Shown: positions 9,497-17,693 of the stretch, in pieces
Layout: each line of letters opens with the position of its first letter
Numbering within the stretch: position 1 is the stretch's first letter
Assembly (NCBI RefSeq): GCF_003628535.1
Contig: NZ_RBCI01000004.1
Span: 372,001 to 436,000 of the forward strand
DNA: 64,000 nt
Direction of reading: 5' to 3'
From: Flavisolibacter nicotianae
GTDB taxonomy: Bacteria > Bacteroidota > Bacteroidia > Chitinophagales > Chitinophagaceae
The notes under the pieces: generated by a model
Database searches by the model: none
What the model saw: only the letters and a program-made list of their open reading frames with translations
Told to the model about the DNA's origin: nothing
Translations under genes and position numbers: made by a program

Positions 9497-9970
9497 TTAC
9501 GCGTTATCATCCAGTCCCATGCGCATGTTGACCAGCAGTTTTGAAAACCCAAACTTTTCGTAGGCCCGGATGGCCGCTTCGTTTTGGTGGTAAACATCGA
9601 GTCGTAATTCCGTAATTCCTTTCGACAGGGACCAGGCCTTCAATGCCTCGATGATTTTCGCATTGATCCCTTTTCCCCGGTACTCCGGACGCACATACAT
9701 AAATCCCAGGTAGCAATGGAACGGGTGTTTTAGATAAGGTTTAGCTTCTTCGACCCGGGCATAGCCGGAGCCGACAATTTCATTATCGGCCACCGCGACC
9801 GCAACATACACATCGTCCCTTTGGATCATTGCGCCCAGGTCGTAGTAGTGAATGCTGCCGGGTTTCAGTGTTTCATCGAATGGGCGTTCAGTGGCAACCA
9901 CTCCTTGCTCGAACGCAAGAAGAGTGGGTAAGTCCTGCAACGTTGCCTGCCGAATGGTAACCGGGTCCAT
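9497..9970 (-). CDS. GNAT family N-acetyltransferase
   Basis: A 157-residue acetyl-CoA-dependent acetyltransferase. The acetyl-CoA loop is RPEYRGKGINAKI (motif A, Arg/Gln-x-x-Gly-x-Gly/Ala), followed by LRLDVYHQNEAAIRAYEKFGF (motif B with the family's N-x-x-A-x-x-x-Y). The acceptor substrate cannot be told from sequence. It follows the CNNM/CorC-type gene with a 19-bp gap on the same strand, so co-transcription is likely. Confidence 0.88.
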   Translation of the reverse strand: MDPVTIRQATLQDLPTLLAFEQGVVATERPFDETLKPGSIHYYDLGAMIQRDDVYVAVAVADNEIVGSGYARVEEAKPYLKHPFHCYLGFMYVRPEYRGKGINAKIIEALKAWSLSKGITELRLDVYHQNEAAIRAYEKFGFSKLLVNMRMGLDDNA

Positions 9971-9989
9971 CTTAAGGAGTTTAAAAAAA

Positions 9990-11306
9990 TCACTCGCTTT
10001 CTTCTTCGTCCCGCTCTTTCAGGTCGTCCTGGATCTCTTTGCTTGGACTGACCAGTACCTTGTCGATCCGGTGCCCGTCCATGTCCATGATCTCGAACTG
10101 GAAACCTTTCCATTTTAATTTTTCGCCGCAGGCTGGAATGTGCTCCAGTTCGTGCAGGACACAACCGGCCAGGGTATCAAAATCCAGCTCTTCTTCCGAC
10201 AGCCACTCGGTGCGGTTAAAGCGGGAAAGAAAATCGTAGAACGGAATTTGTGCATCCACCAGGAAGGTGCCGTCACCGCGATCAACGATCGCATAGTCTT
10301 CCTGCCCGGTATCGGGCATGTCGCCAATGATGGCTTCAAGGATGTCGTTCAGCGTTATCATGCCGCGCAGGCTGCCGTACTCGTCCACGATAAAGCAAAC
10401 ATGAAAACGCGACGACTTGAACTTGGCCATCACCTGGTAGGCCGTATTGTTGTCGGGCACAAAGATCGCCGTGATCATCAGGTCTTTGAACAGCGTAAAA
10501 TCATCGCTCGTGTACAGGTCCTTGATGGAAACGACTCCTTTAATGTTGTCGATATCGCCGTCGCAGATCGGGTAGAACGAATGGGGTTCCTGCAGGATTT
10601 TCTCCCGGATTTTTTCTTCGTTGTCGTTCACGTCGAACCAGACAATATCGCTTCGGTGGGTCATCAGGGAGGTGATGTTGCGGTCGCCCAGGTGGAAGAT
10701 CCGTTCGATCATTTCTTTTTCTTCTTCTTCCACGGTGCCCGATTCCGTTCCTTCGGTGATGATGGCCTTGATCTCGTCTTCCGTAACAAAGTCTTCCCGC
10801 TTGCTTTTAATGTTGAACAGCTTGAAGATAAAGTTGCTGGTGTGATTGAGCGCCCAGACGATGGGATAGGTGATCTTGGCGAAAATGCGCATGGGCGCCG
10901 CCACGATCTTGGCGATCTTTTCGGCATTGATCAGGCCTATGCGTTTGGGAATTAACTCCCCGAAAACAATCGATAGAAAGGTGACGATCACCACCACAAC
11001 AGTCGTGGAAATGGTGCGTGAATAGGGTTGAAGCGCCGGGAATTTGGCAAAAAAAGGTTCCAGGTACTTGCTGAATTTTTCACCCGAATACACACCCGTC
11101 AGGATGGCGATCAGTGTAATGCCGATTTGGGCGGCCGAAAGAAACAGTTCGGGACTATTGGAGAGATCGAGGGCATTTTTTGCTTTGGCATCGCCTTTTT
11201 CGGCCATGCTTTCCAGTCTTGGCTTCCGGGCCGAGACCAGTGCAATCTCCGACATGACAAACAATCCATTTAAAAAGATCAAACCGAGCAGAATAACAAC
11301 TTCCAT
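9990..11306 (-). CDS. CNNM/CorC-type membrane protein (hemolysin-family, DUF21-CBS-CorC)
   Basis: A 438-residue inner-membrane protein. The N-terminal DUF21 domain has about four membrane segments (residues 2-20, 56-75, 95-120 and 130-155). A pair of CBS domains follows (about 205-335; TSLMTHRSDIVWFDV, GVVSIKDLY) and then a CorC/HlyC domain (about 350-425). Family members are implicated in magnesium/cobalt efflux; the older hemolysin name is unproven. The order hemolysin-family protein, then GNAT acetyltransferase, with PAP2 phosphatase upstream and only 9 bp away, suggests a three-gene unit read leftwards. Confidence 0.88.
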   Translation of the reverse strand: MEVVILLGLIFLNGLFVMSEIALVSARKPRLESMAEKGDAKAKNALDLSNSPELFLSAAQIGITLIAILTGVYSGEKFSKYLEPFFAKFPALQPYSRTISTTVVVVIVTFLSIVFGELIPKRIGLINAEKIAKIVAAPMRIFAKITYPIVWALNHTSNFIFKLFNIKSKREDFVTEDEIKAIITEGTESGTVEEEEKEMIERIFHLGDRNITSLMTHRSDIVWFDVNDNEEKIREKILQEPHSFYPICDGDIDNIKGVVSIKDLYTSDDFTLFKDLMITAIFVPDNNTAYQVMAKFKSSRFHVCFIVDEYGSLRGMITLNDILEAIIGDMPDTGQEDYAIVDRGDGTFLVDAQIPFYDFLSRFNRTEWLSEEELDFDTLAGCVLHELEHIPACGEKLKWKGFQFEIMDMDGHRIDKVLVSPSKEIQDDLKERDEEESE

Positions 11307-11315
11307 TTCTGTTTT

Positions 11316-11921
11316 TTAAGTGACCGGCCCCAAAGTTCCGAAATAATGCCGGTAACCGGAAGCCGTTAAAAATCCTGCACCAACCCCCAGCAAAGCTCCC
11401 GCCAGCAAGTCGGTGGGATAGTGAACGCCAACATAAACCTGCGCAAAGGCCACCAAGATGGCCCACAGATAAAAAAGAAAGGCCCAGGATTTAAAAATAC
11501 TCCGAAAACTGCACACCATAAATGTTGCCAAACCAAAATGATTGGCTGCATGGTTGGAGAGAAAACTGTATCCGCCGGGGCAGGAACGGATCACCAGGCG
11601 CACCTGGCCGGCCAACGATGGCTCGTTGCAGGGCCGTATGCGCTGCACCGTTTCCTTGAAACCATAGGTTCCCGTCAGGTCGCAGAGAGCCACGGTTGCA
11701 AGAAAAGCCAGGGTCCACCAAATTCCCTTGATTCCATAGTTGAGAACGACAAACGAGATCATAAAAAGATAGAAAGGCGCCCAGAAAACCGAGTCACGGA
11801 AATAGGGGAGAACGGCATCGAAAACGGGATTGGCCAGGCGATGATTCAGGAAGAGAAACAATCCTTTGTCCCAATCGAGCAATTGCTGCCAAAACGATAC
11901 CGATAGTTCATAGCCGGGCAT
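11316..11921 (-). CDS. PAP2-family membrane phosphatase
   Basis: A 201-residue integral membrane phosphatase, probably acting on lipid phosphates such as undecaprenyl pyrophosphate or phosphatidylglycerol phosphate. Three PAP2 motifs are present in variant form: KETVQRIRP (motif 1), YSFLSNHAANHFG in place of PSGH (motif 2) and AQVYVGVHYPTD (motif 3). The last carries Gln where the classic motif has Arg. About six membrane segments are visible. The start at 11921 (MPGYELSVSFWQQLL) is preferred over the longer open frame, whose first 30 residues look non-coding. The catalytic His residues of motifs 2 and 3 are kept, so activity is likely. Confidence 0.88.
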   Translation of the reverse strand: MPGYELSVSFWQQLLDWDKGLFLFLNHRLANPVFDAVLPYFRDSVFWAPFYLFMISFVVLNYGIKGIWWTLAFLATVALCDLTGTYGFKETVQRIRPCNEPSLAGQVRLVIRSCPGGYSFLSNHAANHFGLATFMVCSFRSIFKSWAFLFYLWAILVAFAQVYVGVHYPTDLLAGALLGVGAGFLTASGYRHYFGTLGPVT

Positions 11922-12125
11922 TGGGCAAATGTAAGCAAAGCGGAAGGTTTGGCTGAAATGACATGCAACGCAACTGATCTTTCCTACCTGCGATGCATTC
12001 GTGCACTGCAATCAAGCGGCTTTACTTTACCGGGGCAAAATGAAGAGGCCCGGTTGCAATCGCAACCGGGCCTCCATATCGTACAAACGAATTTTATATT
12101 CGATTGGCTGCGTTCTCCATTAGAC

Positions 12126-13223
12126 TTAGACGTTGAAACGAAAATGCATGACATCACCGTCTTTCACCACGTATTCCTTTCCTTCGATGCGCAAACGGCC
12201 GGCATCACGGGCAGCCGCTTCCGAACCGTATTTTACAAAATCATCGTAGCCGATCACTTCGGCCTTGATGAAACCTTTTTCAAAATCGGTATGAATCACA
12301 CTGGCGGCCTGGGGTGCTTTCCATCCTTCGTGGATGGTCCAGGCCCGTACTTCCTGCACACCCGCCGTAAAGTAGGTTTGCAATCCGAGCAAGTTATAAG
12401 CTGCATGGATCAGCCGGTCCAGCGCCGGTTCTTTCATGCCGTATTCGTCCATGAACAATTGCTTGTCGTCGGCATTATCCATTTCGGAAATCTGCGCTTC
12501 GATGGAATTGTTCATCACGATCACCTGTGCGTTCTCGTTCTTCACGGCTTCCTTCAGCAGTTCGGAAAATTTGTTGCCGGTGTGCATGGATGCTTCGTCC
12601 ACGTTGGCAACATACAGCACGGGCTTGCCGGTGAGCAAAAACAGGTCGGCAATGGCCGGCAGTTCTTCTTTCGAAAGGTCCAGTTCCCGGATGCTTTTCC
12701 CGGCTTCCAGGTGCGATTTGCAGCGCTGCAGCACTTCCAGTTCGGCCTTCGCCTTGGGATCGTTCTTGGCCAGCTTTTCCACGCGGCTCAGTTTCTTTTC
12801 AACGCTTTCGAGATCTTTCAACTGCAGTTCCGTATCGATGATTTCTTTGTCGCCAACCGGATTGATGGCGCCTTCGTCGCGGAGGATATTCTCGTCTTCG
12901 AAGCAGCGGATGACGTGGATGATGGCATCCACTTCGCGGATGTTGCCCAGAAACTTGTTGCCCAGTCCCTCGCCCTTGCTGGCACCCCGTACCAGGCCGG
13001 CAATGTCCACAATTTCGATCTGCGTGGGAACAACCCGGTTGGGTTTCACCAGCTCGGCCAGTTTGTACAGCCGCGGGTCCGGCACGTCCACCAGGCCCAC
13101 GTTCGGGTCGATGGTGCAAAAGCGGTAGTTGCTGGCCTGTGCCTTGGCGCTGTTGCTGACCGCATTAAAAAGAGTTGATTTCCCAACGTTCGGAAGTCCT
13201 ACGATACCTGCTTGTAAAGCCAT
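12126..13223 (-). CDS. ychF: Redox-regulated ATPase YchF (Obg-like)
   Basis: A 365-residue P-loop NTPase of the universally conserved YchF/OLA1 family. It prefers ATP over GTP and binds the ribosome. G1 is GLPNVGKST (residues 9-17), G3 is DIAGLVRGASKGEGLGNKF, and the NKxD motif is replaced by NVDE (VANVDEA), the change that relaxes nucleotide specificity in this family. An inserted coiled coil (about 130-200) and a C-terminal TGS domain (about 280-365) complete the family layout. It is a single gene with an imperfect inverted repeat just upstream of its start. Confidence 0.97.
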   Translation of the reverse strand: MALQAGIVGLPNVGKSTLFNAVSNSAKAQASNYRFCTIDPNVGLVDVPDPRLYKLAELVKPNRVVPTQIEIVDIAGLVRGASKGEGLGNKFLGNIREVDAIIHVIRCFEDENILRDEGAINPVGDKEIIDTELQLKDLESVEKKLSRVEKLAKNDPKAKAELEVLQRCKSHLEAGKSIRELDLSKEELPAIADLFLLTGKPVLYVANVDEASMHTGNKFSELLKEAVKNENAQVIVMNNSIEAQISEMDNADDKQLFMDEYGMKEPALDRLIHAAYNLLGLQTYFTAGVQEVRAWTIHEGWKAPQAASVIHTDFEKGFIKAEVIGYDDFVKYGSEAAARDAGRLRIEGKEYVVKDGDVMHFRFNV

Positions 13224-13228
13224 GTTTC

Positions 13229-13301
13229 AGTCTTTAGTTTTTAGTCTCCAGTTTTAGTTTGTGTTGCTTTACTACAGACTGACAACTAAAGACTAAAGAC
13301 T
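13229..13301. repeat. Imperfect inverted repeat upstream of ychF
   Basis: Arms AGTCTTTAGT (13229-13238) and ACTAAAGACT (13292-13301), with a second internal pairing of TTTTAGTC with GACTAAAG. It fills most of the spacer between ychF and the rhodanese gene. It could form a long hairpin in a leader transcript or mark a small dispersed palindromic repeat. Reading rightwards it is followed by a T-tract, so it may end transcription there. Confidence 0.55.
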
Positions 13302-13336
13302 TTTTTCAGGCCGCAAATATAGGACTTGACCTCTTT

Positions 13337-14536
13337 TTATTGGTTGCCGGGTGGAACATTAACAACCCAGCCCTTCAGGTATTCGTAGCCGTCGACATTG
13401 GCTGCCCGCCAGCGCATGTTGAACAGGCCGCCCATGAGCACACTGACATTGGTAAATCCCTGCCCAGTCAGTTTTTTCGCCGCTTCAAACACTTCGTTCT
13501 GGCTGCTCATCGCATAAACCACGATGGGCTTATCCTTGTCGAGCGACAAGGACGCAAACTGTTTGTCCCAATCAGCAAAGGGAATACTGACGGCTCCTTT
13601 CAGGTTGCCGATATTGCGAAAGGATTCTTTGGAATTGTTGCTGAATTCTTCCGCCTTCCGCACATCGAGCAGGACGGGCCTGTCTTGTTTTGCAAGCCGG
13701 TCAAATTCCGGTGCGCTGATGGCATGGTAGGCGACATGGCTTGTCCAGTTGTTCCGGTCTTTTTCGGGAACTTCAGCCAGGTAACCATCCAACCCGGTGA
13801 ACAAGACAACCAGATTCCTGAAACCTTTTTGCGCCAGTACGTTTGCAGCCACCGGGCTTTCATTCCCGGTTTCGTCTACCAGCAGGATGGTTTTATCGGT
13901 GGGCAGGGTGGCCGCTGCCTGTTCGAGGAGCGCAAGAGGAATATTGACTGCGCCGGAAAATTTTCCATAGGCATTGCGGCGCTCCGGAATAGCGATCCCC
14001 TGAAATGCAGAGTCGGTACGGACGTCGAGGATAAAATAATCAGCCGTTTTTGCCTTTGCCCATTCAAGGGGAGAAAGAATACGGTAGGCGAGGTTGGTCG
14101 AGAGGAGGTGGCAGTCTTCTTTGAAATTGTACAGCCGCAGGTTCGACAGGCCACCGTTGATGTTATAGACCTGGGTGAAGCCGCTGTCGGCCAGCATCTT
14201 GCTCACCCGCCGGCTGCGCTGGCTGTGCGAACAGTAAACATAAACCGGCTTGTTCCTGTATCCGGCAATTTCCTGCAACCGGGTGCCGATCTCGTTGATG
14301 TCGATATTGACGGCACAATTGAGGTGCCCGATATTGAGACTTTTGAACGAAGACGTATCGTTGAATTCACCCTTGCTGCGCACATCGAGCAGGAGGTAAC
14401 CCGGGTGCTGTTGCAGCGACCGGCACAGGGCACTCCAATAAACGGTTTGGAAAGCAACGTTGTCGTAGCGGTACTGCGCCTGGATCTCCTGGGTCAACAG
14501 GACCAGCAGAATGAGAACTGCCTTCTTCATAACCAT
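13337..14536 (-). CDS. Exported triple-rhodanese protein
   Basis: A 399-residue protein with a signal peptide (cleavage after about residue 20, IQAQ) and three tandem rhodanese domains (about 30-140, 150-265 and 270-390). Only the first has the active-site loop with cysteine (Cys102 in YCSHSQRS). The second and third have VDETGNES and YAMSSQNE in that position and should be unable to carry persulfide. The first domain may thus transfer sulfur while the others bind partners, which is inference. An ATG two codons in (14530) is an equally good start. It stands alone, divergent from the nucleoside-recognition gene. Confidence 0.85.
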   Translation of the reverse strand: MVMKKAVLILLVLLTQEIQAQYRYDNVAFQTVYWSALCRSLQQHPGYLLLDVRSKGEFNDTSSFKSLNIGHLNCAVNIDINEIGTRLQEIAGYRNKPVYVYCSHSQRSRRVSKMLADSGFTQVYNINGGLSNLRLYNFKEDCHLLSTNLAYRILSPLEWAKAKTADYFILDVRTDSAFQGIAIPERRNAYGKFSGAVNIPLALLEQAAATLPTDKTILLVDETGNESPVAANVLAQKGFRNLVVLFTGLDGYLAEVPEKDRNNWTSHVAYHAISAPEFDRLAKQDRPVLLDVRKAEEFSNNSKESFRNIGNLKGAVSIPFADWDKQFASLSLDKDKPIVVYAMSSQNEVFEAAKKLTGQGFTNVSVLMGGLFNMRWRAANVDGYEYLKGWVVNVPPGNQ

Positions 14537-14693
14537 GAATTTTACAATAAGTTACCAAATGCCCGAATACCCCGGGCACATACTGTATGAATGGAGCACG
14601 ACAAGGCCGGCGCTGTCAGAAATTTACTTTCAAAACCATTACCTTCAAACCCGATTCAAACCACCATTCGTAATCTGAAAACGTAAAACCGGG

Positions 14694-16091
14694 ATGGCTT
14701 TAAGCAGAATTTGGGCAGCATTTATTATCGTGGCAGTGACCGTAGCGGTGATCCGGATGACCACCACCGAAAACAAAGGGATCTTTACGTCGATGGTCAC
14801 GGGCAAGGCGGGAGACACGATCAAGCTGGCCAAAGCCGATACCACCACGCTGGATGCCGTTTCCCTTCAAAAACTTGACTCTGCCAAACTGCTCACCGTC
14901 GGCAAAAAAAGCGTCATCCGATCGGCCGACCGGCAGTTGCAGTATTTCCAGGTGCAAAATGCCGACGGCATCATCGAAACCTGCAAAAGCGCCGTCAACA
15001 TCAGCATTGGCCTCATCGGGATCATGGCCCTGTTCATGGGGTTCATGAGCATCGCCGAGCGGGCCGGCGGCATCCGCCTGCTGTCGCGGATCATCTGGCC
15101 GTTTTTCTCCAAACTTTTCCCCGACATCCCCAAGGGCCACCCGGCCATGGGACATATGATGATGAACTTTTCGGCCAACCTCATGGGACTTGACAATGCC
15201 GCCACGCCGTTTGGCATCAAGGCCATGCAAAGCCTGCAGGAACTGAACGGCGGATCGGAGCGGGCTTCCAATGCGCAGATCATGTTCCTTTGCCTGCACG
15301 CATCGGGACTGACCCTGATCCCCGTGAGCATCATCGCCGCCAGGGCCGCCCTGAAAGCACCCAATCCAACCGATATTTTCGTGCCCTGCATGGTGGCCAC
15401 ATTTATCGCCACCATGGCCGCGATGATCATCGTGTCCATCAAGCAAAAGATCAACCTTTTTCAGCCGGTGATCCTGCTCTGGATCGGCGGGCTGTCGCTG
15501 CTGATTGCCCTGCTGGTGCAGTTCCTGGTTCGCATGAGTTCCGACAATGTGCAGACGTTTTCCTCCCTGCTGAGCAACGCCATCATTCTTGGGATTTTTC
15601 TTCTCATCATCATCGGTGCCCTTTACAAACGCATCGACATTTTTGACGCCTTTATCGACGGTGCCAGGGGTGGGTTCGAAACGGCGGTCCGCATCATTCC
15701 GTACCTCGTCGGCATGCTGGTGGCGATCTCCCTGCTGCGCACCAGCGGCACCTTCGAAGCCATTATCGACGCTATGAAAAGCGCCTTTGCCGTTTTTGGC
15801 ACCGACACCCGGTTCGTTGACGGGTTGCCCACAGCCCTCATCAAGCCGCTGAGTGGCGGAGGCGCCCGGGGCATGATGATCGATACGATGAAAGCCTATG
15901 GCGTGGATTCGTTTGCCGGCCGGCTGGCCTGCGTGTTACAGGGATCGTCGGATACCACGTTTTACGTGATTGCCGTTTATTTTGGTGCCGTGGCCGTAAA
16001 GAATACGCGGTACGCGGTGGGAGCCATGTTGCTGGCCGACCTGGTGGGGATTATCGCTTCCATCGTGCTGGCCTACCTGTTTTTTGGCTGA
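14694..16091 (+). CDS. SpmA-SpmB-like fusion with two nucleoside-recognition (Gate) domains
   Basis: A 465-residue membrane protein made of two Gate domains that in Firmicutes are separate proteins, SpmA and SpmB. The SpmA-like half carries HPAMGHMMMNFSANLMGLDNAATPFGIKAM (centre at about residue 165) and the SpmB-like half carries GLPTALIKPLSGGGARGMMIDTM (about 380-400). About eight to ten membrane segments are visible. A soluble loop of some 80 residues follows the first segment, possibly outside the cytoplasmic membrane. The function outside spore formers is unknown; transport is a reasonable guess. Two hairpins follow the stop codon. Confidence 0.85.
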   Translation: MALSRIWAAFIIVAVTVAVIRMTTTENKGIFTSMVTGKAGDTIKLAKADTTTLDAVSLQKLDSAKLLTVGKKSVIRSADRQLQYFQVQNADGIIETCKSAVNISIGLIGIMALFMGFMSIAERAGGIRLLSRIIWPFFSKLFPDIPKGHPAMGHMMMNFSANLMGLDNAATPFGIKAMQSLQELNGGSERASNAQIMFLCLHASGLTLIPVSIIAARAALKAPNPTDIFVPCMVATFIATMAAMIIVSIKQKINLFQPVILLWIGGLSLLIALLVQFLVRMSSDNVQTFSSLLSNAIILGIFLLIIIGALYKRIDIFDAFIDGARGGFETAVRIIPYLVGMLVAISLLRTSGTFEAIIDAMKSAFAVFGTDTRFVDGLPTALIKPLSGGGARGMMIDTMKAYGVDSFAGRLACVLQGSSDTTFYVIAVYFGAVAVKNTRYAVGAMLLADLVGIIASIVLAYLFFG

Positions 16092-16096
16092 GCCCT

Positions 16097-16142
16097 GACC
16101 GGCTTACCGGTCTAAAAAATAAAAGCGGCTTGCGGCCGCTTT
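16097..16142 (+). terminator. Double-hairpin terminator after the SpmA-SpmB fusion
   Basis: First hairpin GACCGG-CTTA-CCGGTC (16097-16112). Second hairpin AAAGCGGC (16122-16129) with GCCGCTTT (16135-16142). It also marks the edge of the accessory island to its right. Confidence 0.75.
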
Positions 16143-16260
16143 CATAATTTGCTACGGATAGCATTTGGCAGTTAGTCTCGGAATAGCAAAGATAGCCCTG
16201 CCCGCATTGGAGAAAATACCGAAAAAGGGGTATTGGGTGGTGTAGCGGGGAGATTCTTTT

Positions 16261-16380
16261 GATGGGGGTCGGGGGCTGTTTGTCTTTTTTTCATCCATGG
16301 AGTATCGGCTTTGCCGAATAATCGCCGTAGGCGAAAGAGGTCGGGCTGCTTTGCCTCCCAATCGCAAAGCGAAGCCTCGG
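16261..16380. repeat. Island repeat copy A (right arm only)
   Basis: Partial copy of the structured repeat found complete at 16996-17392 and 18569-18987. It carries the block GGCTGTTTGTCTTTTTTT and GGAGTAT, then three hairpins: TCGGC-TTT-GCCGA (16305-16317), CGCC-GTA-GGCG (16323-16333) and GCTTTGC (16348-16354) with GCAAAGC (16364-16370). Copy A and copy C share the flanks CTCCCA and GAAGCCTCGG around the last hairpin, whose stem differs by a compensated A:T pair. The outer palindrome and G-rich segment of the other copies are missing here, so this copy looks decayed or 5'-truncated. Confidence 0.75.
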
Positions 16381-16523
16381 ATAAAGGATTATTATCTAAC
16401 AATATAAAAGCAGAATCCCCAAAGGGTAGAAACCGCTTCGGGGATGTTGAACTATCGTAAAGATAGTGAAAATATTAGAGAGTGAGCCGTTAGGCGAACC
16501 AATCAACGAAGTTGATATTCCAA
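16381..16523. other. Hairpin-rich non-coding stretch between repeat copy A and the first island gene
   Basis: No gene is visible. Four small hairpins follow each other: ATCCCC with GGGGAT around 16416-16445, ACTATC-GTAAA-GATAGT (near 16450-16466), GCC-GTTA-GGC (near 16487-16496) and ATCAAC-GAA-GTTGAT (16503-16517). The last lies just beyond the stop codon of the leftward gene and could serve as its terminator, though no T-tract follows. Confidence 0.5.
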
Positions 16524-16958
16524 TTACTTCTGTAAATCTGCATCCGCACGTAGCGTCTCAATTAATTTATTCCGATAATTCAGGCGGATGGCCTCTGATA
16601 AGGGAGGTAACGCAAACCGAATGTTATTCTGCTTCTTGAGTTCATCGAACTTATCAGAGAAACGCTTGTAGGATTGTCTGACAAATTCATCTATGAGCGT
16701 TTCGGCATTGTCAAAATTGTTGCATTCCAAAAAGACGGTATCTGTGGCAACAAAGGTTATGAACCCCTTAAGTTCATAATTCCAAATTATATAGTTTGTA
16801 ATAGACTTGTTGCCAAATTTCCTGTAAGTTATTTTCTGGATTCTAACCGCATCCGGTTCAACGTTGAATACTGTGAAGTCGGGAAACTCTTGTTCAAGCG
16901 TTTTGCTTGTTTCCCATTTGATAACATCAAGAGCAAGGGGAGTTACATTACCTGTCAT
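16524..16958 (-). CDS. Hypothetical protein, first island gene
   Basis: A 144-residue soluble protein without recognised domain, signal or membrane segment. A beta-rich first half (TVFNVEPDAVRIQKITYRKFGNKSITNYIIWNYEL) is followed by a helical, charged second half (SYKRFSDKFDELKKQNN). The base composition is more AT-rich than neighbouring housekeeping genes. It is bracketed by repeat copy A and the left arm of copy B, the same arrangement as for the other two island genes. It reads opposite to the second one. Its ATG at 16958 is the only good start. Confidence rests on length and on protein-like composition. Confidence 0.65.
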   Translation of the reverse strand: MTGNVTPLALDVIKWETSKTLEQEFPDFTVFNVEPDAVRIQKITYRKFGNKSITNYIIWNYELKGFITFVATDTVFLECNNFDNAETLIDEFVRQSYKRFSDKFDELKKQNNIRFALPPLSEAIRLNYRNKLIETLRADADLQK

Positions 16959-16995
16959 AAGCGTTTAGTTTATCCCTAAATATAGCACGGCTCTA

Positions 16996-17392
16996 CGTCG
17001 CTATGCGGTGCGCTGGCAAAAAAAGACAAACAAGCTTAGCCCCTGTGCGGAGCGCCTATTTAACATAAAAGGCAGTTATCAAGCCCACGTAATAGAACGT
17101 AGCCGCTTTCCAAATTTGCGGCGAACTTACTCCCAGCTTTTGTTGCTTAGCAAGTTCGCCGCAAATTTGGAAACAAGCGGCTACACCATTTATGGGCTTT
17201 GCTGATAACTCTATATTATGTCTAAGTAAGTTAGCCGACGGGCGGGTGGAAAATGCGTATGTTTTACGCAACGCATTTTTCCTGGGCGTTGGCCGATCGC
17301 GTGGGGCAGCGCCGGTTGTGCGGCGGGGGTGTATTGATTTTTTTCATCAGCGGAGCATCGGCTTGCAAAGCCGAACAATGGCCGTCAGGCCA
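16996..17392. repeat. Island repeat copy B (complete: left arm, large palindrome, right arm)
   Basis: The left arm (16996-17068) contains GCGGTGCG, an A-tract with GACAAACAA, CCCCTGTG and TTTAACATAA. The central palindrome (17074-17210) has four stacked stem blocks: AGTTATC/GATAACT, AAGCCCA/TGGGCTT, GTAGCCGCTT/AAGCGGCTAC and a perfect 20-bp stem (17109-17128 with 17152-17171) round a 23-base loop. The right arm starts with TATTATGTCTAAGTA (17214-17228) and GCCGACGGGCGGGTGG. It then has a hairpin AAAATGCGT/ACGCATTTT (17250-17279), CCTGGGCGTTGGCCG, a hairpin TCGGCTT/AAGCCGA (17358-17374) and GGCC-GTCA-GGCC (17380-17391). The outer ends of the two arms are themselves inverted copies of each other. 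Confidence 0.85.
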
Positions 17393-17693
17393 AAAAAGAC
17401 CGCAATTCAAAACAAGCATAATTTTGTAGGACTGACCGAAAACAAAAGTCCCGTAGAAACGGGACTAGCACTCTTTGCGGGAGAGCATAGAAATGTTTTC
17501 GCAGGGTCGTGATTAGCCTTCCAAGCTAAAAATGTAAAAAGCCGGTTCTTAATCGTAGCGCCCCGACAATAGATCGGGTCAAACGCTGAATTAAGAAGCG
17601 GCTTTTTACTTCTGCAACTAAATTACAATAAGAAAGGTTTCTGCGAAAAAGTTTCTTGGTTATCTTAGGTGATTAACCAAAACTTTCGATGCC
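17393..17693. other. Non-coding leader of the second island gene with two strong hairpins
   Basis: No gene is visible. A hairpin AGTCCCGT-AGAA-ACGGGACT lies at 17447-17466. A long imperfect hairpin follows: 17536-17560 (AAAAAGCCG, TTCTTAAT, AGCG) pairs with 17584-17607 (CGCT, ATTAAGAA, CGGCTTTTT), with a small inner stem CCCGA/TCGGG. The long one ends in a T-tract and could work as a terminator or attenuator ahead of the gene at 17694. The stretch 17513-17529 resembles a tRNA anticodon arm but no cloverleaf can be built around it. Confidence 0.6.

Noticed and set aside
11949-13178. Large open frame (409 codons) opposite ychF
   Set aside because: Shadow of ychF; the sense strand has all the GTPase motifs.
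13340-14590. Large open frame opposite the rhodanese gene
   Set aside because: Antisense shadow of a signal-peptide-bearing, motif-rich gene.
17055-17236. Canonical integron attC site
   Set aside because: The left RYYYAAC-like ATTTAAC does not pair with a GTTRRRY-type core; GTTAGCC lies outside the paired region. The integron idea is kept only as an analogy.
17192-17512. Rightward ORF of 106 codons through repeat copy B
   Set aside because: It runs along the conserved repeat arm, as does the one at 18796-19101; similarity of the two translations comes from the shared nucleotide repeat.
17513-17529. tRNA-Gly-like anticodon arm TTAGC-CTTCCAA-GCTAA
   Set aside because: No matching acceptor, D or T arms can be drawn around it, so a tRNA gene is not supported.
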